From assembly GCA_023488645.1 (NCBI GenBank), contig JAMDDL010000095.1, positions 1 to 7,820 of the forward strand: 7,820 nucleotides of DNA. Direction: 5' to 3'. Numbering within the stretch: position 1 is the first letter of the stretch; each line of letters starts with the position of its first letter. Under the pieces are notes generated by a model. It was given only the letters and a program-made list of their open reading frames with translations. It searched no databases and was not told the DNA's origin. This document shows positions 6,907 through 7,820 of this stretch, one piece after another. Position numbers and translations under genes: made by a program. Origin of the DNA: Actinomycetota bacterium (GTDB taxonomy: Bacteria; Actinomycetota; Humimicrobiia; Humimicrobiales; Humimicrobiaceae).

Positions 6907-6924
6907 GACTGCATATCCATCTTT

Positions 6925-7323
6925 TTAATTTTTAAATAAAATTTTTTTGTAAATTAAAAAAATTTCAATATTAAGAAATACTGTAAAAAATACTGCAAAC
7001 GAAATAAAAAAATAAATCAGGTTAATATACTTAATCTTTGTAAATAAATAAAATATGGCTGCCGTAATAATAAGTTTGCCAAAAAAATTAAGAAAAATGA
7101 ACCTTCCGGCAATTGAAAATTCTTTCCCTGCAAGTAATCTATACAAAGAAATACTTGCAAAAAATAAAACAAGCGTTAATGCAGCTCCTGAAATAATACT
7201 GACGAAATTTGTCATGCTTTTAAGTCCAAAAATCAGATAACTTGCAGCGGCTATAACTGCAAAACCGATAAGTGAAAAAATTCCTGCTTTAGTTATAAGG
7301 CTTAAACTGCTTTTCACAATCAC
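6925..7323 (-). CDS. atpI: ATP synthase protein I (AtpI-like small membrane protein)
   Basis: This is a 132-aa hydrophobic protein with four predicted membrane helices, at about 12-32, 40-62, 76-95 and 100-125. Short basic segments lie between and after them (YRLLAGKEF; IYKKILFKN at the end). Size, topology and position at the head of the operon identify it as AtpI, which in other bacteria assists c-ring assembly or Mg2+ supply. Sequence conservation in this family is low, so context carries much of the call. The start is uncertain: GTG at 7323 and GTG at 7317 are both possible and neither has an SD. An 18-bp AT palindrome sits just upstream at 7335-7352. It is likely the first gene of the transcript from the promoter at 7407-7435. 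Confidence 0.82.
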   Translation of the reverse strand: MIVKSSLSLITKAGIFSLIGFAVIAAASYLIFGLKSMTNFVSIISGAALTLVLFFASISLYRLLAGKEFSIAGRFIFLNFFGKLIITAAIFYLFTKIKYINLIYFFISFAVFFTVFLNIEIFLIYKKILFKN

Positions 7324-7334
7324 AAATTTTAAAC

Positions 7335-7352
7335 AAAATATTTAAATATTTT
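7335..7352. repeat. 18-bp perfect palindrome upstream of atpI
   Basis: AAAATATTTAAATATTTT is identical to its reverse complement. It lies 12 to 29 nt upstream of the atpI start, downstream of the predicted transcription start, so it would be in the mRNA leader. It could be a repressor operator, a weak hairpin near the ribosome site, or chance in AT-rich DNA. Its core TATTTAAATA also occurs in the palindrome at 247-262 upstream of murA. Confidence 0.4.
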
Positions 7353-7406
7353 AATTCTATACAAAAATAAAAGTTATTTTTACAATTAAAGAAGAAATTG
7401 AATAAA

Positions 7407-7435
7407 ATTATAAGGAATTAAATCCAATTAATCAA
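7407..7435 (-). promoter_or_regulatory. Predicted sigma-70-type promoter of the atp operon
   Basis: On the minus strand TTGATT (7430-7435) is followed by a 17-nt spacer and a perfect TATAAT (7407-7412). Transcription would start near 7400, giving an untranslated leader of about 77 nt before atpI. The promoter begins 6 bp after the stop codon of the dCMP deaminase gene. No GC-rich terminator stem separates that gene from atpI, so some read-through is possible. A weaker alternative, TTGTAA then 18 nt then TATAGA, lies closer to atpI. Confidence 0.6.
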
Positions 7436-7440
7436 AATTT

Positions 7441-7820
7441 TTATTTATTAATTTTAATTAATTGCATACCTGCTTCTTTTAGCAGCTCCAATGCCAGGGC
7501 ATCAGGATATTCTTCATAGTAGTATATTCTTTTTATGCCTGCATTTATAAGCATCTTTGCACAAAGAACACATGGCTGGGTAGTTGAATATATATCAGAA
7601 CCTGCTATCTGAACACCATGATAAGCAGCCTGTATTATTGCATTTTGTTCAGCATGAAGCGCCCTGCATATTTCATGGCGCTGGCCGGATGGAATTCCAA
7701 GCTCCTGTCTCATGCACTTTCCTATCTCAAGGCAGCTTTTAACCCCCTTTGGAGCACCATTATAGCCTGTAGTCAGTATTCTTTTATCCTTGACAATTAT
7801 TGCTCCGACCTTGCGCCTTA
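7441..7820 (-). CDS. comEB: Deoxycytidylate (dCMP) deaminase, 5' end missing
   Basis: The last 125 residues are visible; the start lies beyond the right edge, as the frame stays open to base 7818. The first visible residues RRKVGAIIVKDKRILTTGYNGAPKG match the family near residues 20-45, so only about 20 residues should be missing. The zinc site is complete in its hallmark parts: HAE at 7648-7656 (zinc ligand His and proton-shuttling Glu) and PCVLC, with two zinc-binding cysteines, at about 7561-7575. RHEICRALHAEQNAIIQAA is typical of dCMP deaminases rather than cytidine or tRNA adenosine deaminases. The enzyme would convert dCMP to dUMP for dTTP synthesis in the cytosol. The symbol is that of the Bacillus homologue. 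It lies 117 nt upstream of atpI on the same strand, an arrangement I associate with Gram-positive bacteria. Confidence 0.92.
   Translation of the reverse strand, partial: RRKVGAIIVKDKRILTTGYNGAPKGVKSCLEIGKCMRQELGIPSGQRHEICRALHAEQNAIIQAAYHGVQIAGSDIYSTTQPCVLCAKMLINAGIKRIYYYEEYPDALALELLKEAGMQLIKINK

Noticed and set aside
6894..6920. Eight-codon frame MDMQSWIY overlapping the atpB TTG start, as a possible leader peptide.
   Set aside because: It has no SD, is out of frame with atpB, and is short enough to be chance.
1..7820. CRISPR arrays, insertion sequences, tRNA or rRNA genes, phage or defence genes.
   Set aside because: I saw no direct repeat arrays, transposase motifs or RNA-gene signatures; nearly all of the window is occupied by conserved genes.

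Overview
The window is AT-rich bacterial chromosome, and every gene I can support lies on the minus strand, so it reads biologically from high to low coordinates. It holds a complete F1Fo ATP synthase operon in the classic order atpI-B-E-F-H-A-G-D-C (7323 down to 361). Upstream is the 3' part of a deoxycytidylate (dCMP) deaminase gene, cut by the right edge. Downstream is the 5' part of murA, cut by the left edge. A dCMP deaminase gene before atpI and murA after atpC recall gene neighbourhoods of Gram-positive bacteria such as Clostridia. Together with the low GC and purine-rich Shine-Dalgarno (SD) sequences, this suggests a Firmicutes-like or other deep-branching low-GC Gram-positive lineage. 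I cannot fix the taxon from the sequence alone.

Layout on the minus strand: dCMP deaminase (beyond 7820 to 7441); a 117-nt AT-rich gap with a good sigma-70-type promoter and an 18-bp palindrome; atpI; the Fo genes atpB (a), atpE (c) and atpF (b); the stalk and F1 genes atpH (delta), atpA (alpha), atpG (gamma), atpD (beta) and atpC (epsilon); a 159-nt AT-rich gap with three small palindromes and a possible murA promoter; then murA. Genes from atpF to atpA overlap; the others are 18 to 60 nt apart.

Together the nine genes encode one membrane-bound rotary machine. The a subunit and c-ring carry ions, b2-delta is the peripheral stalk, gamma-epsilon the rotor shaft, and alpha3beta3 the catalytic head. 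AtpI is an assembly or accessory protein. The c subunit has the essential glutamate but lacks the glutamine and serine ligands of sodium-type rings, so the enzyme is predicted to be proton-coupled. Key catalytic residues are present in a, c, alpha and beta. I see no frameshift or truncation other than at the window edges.

This is a housekeeping region and I found no undescribed system. The points worth a second look are start codon and SD strengths that partly follow subunit stoichiometry, an atpA start that should be moved, shared palindrome cores upstream of atpI and murA, and a few unusual residues at conserved sites in alpha, beta and epsilon.
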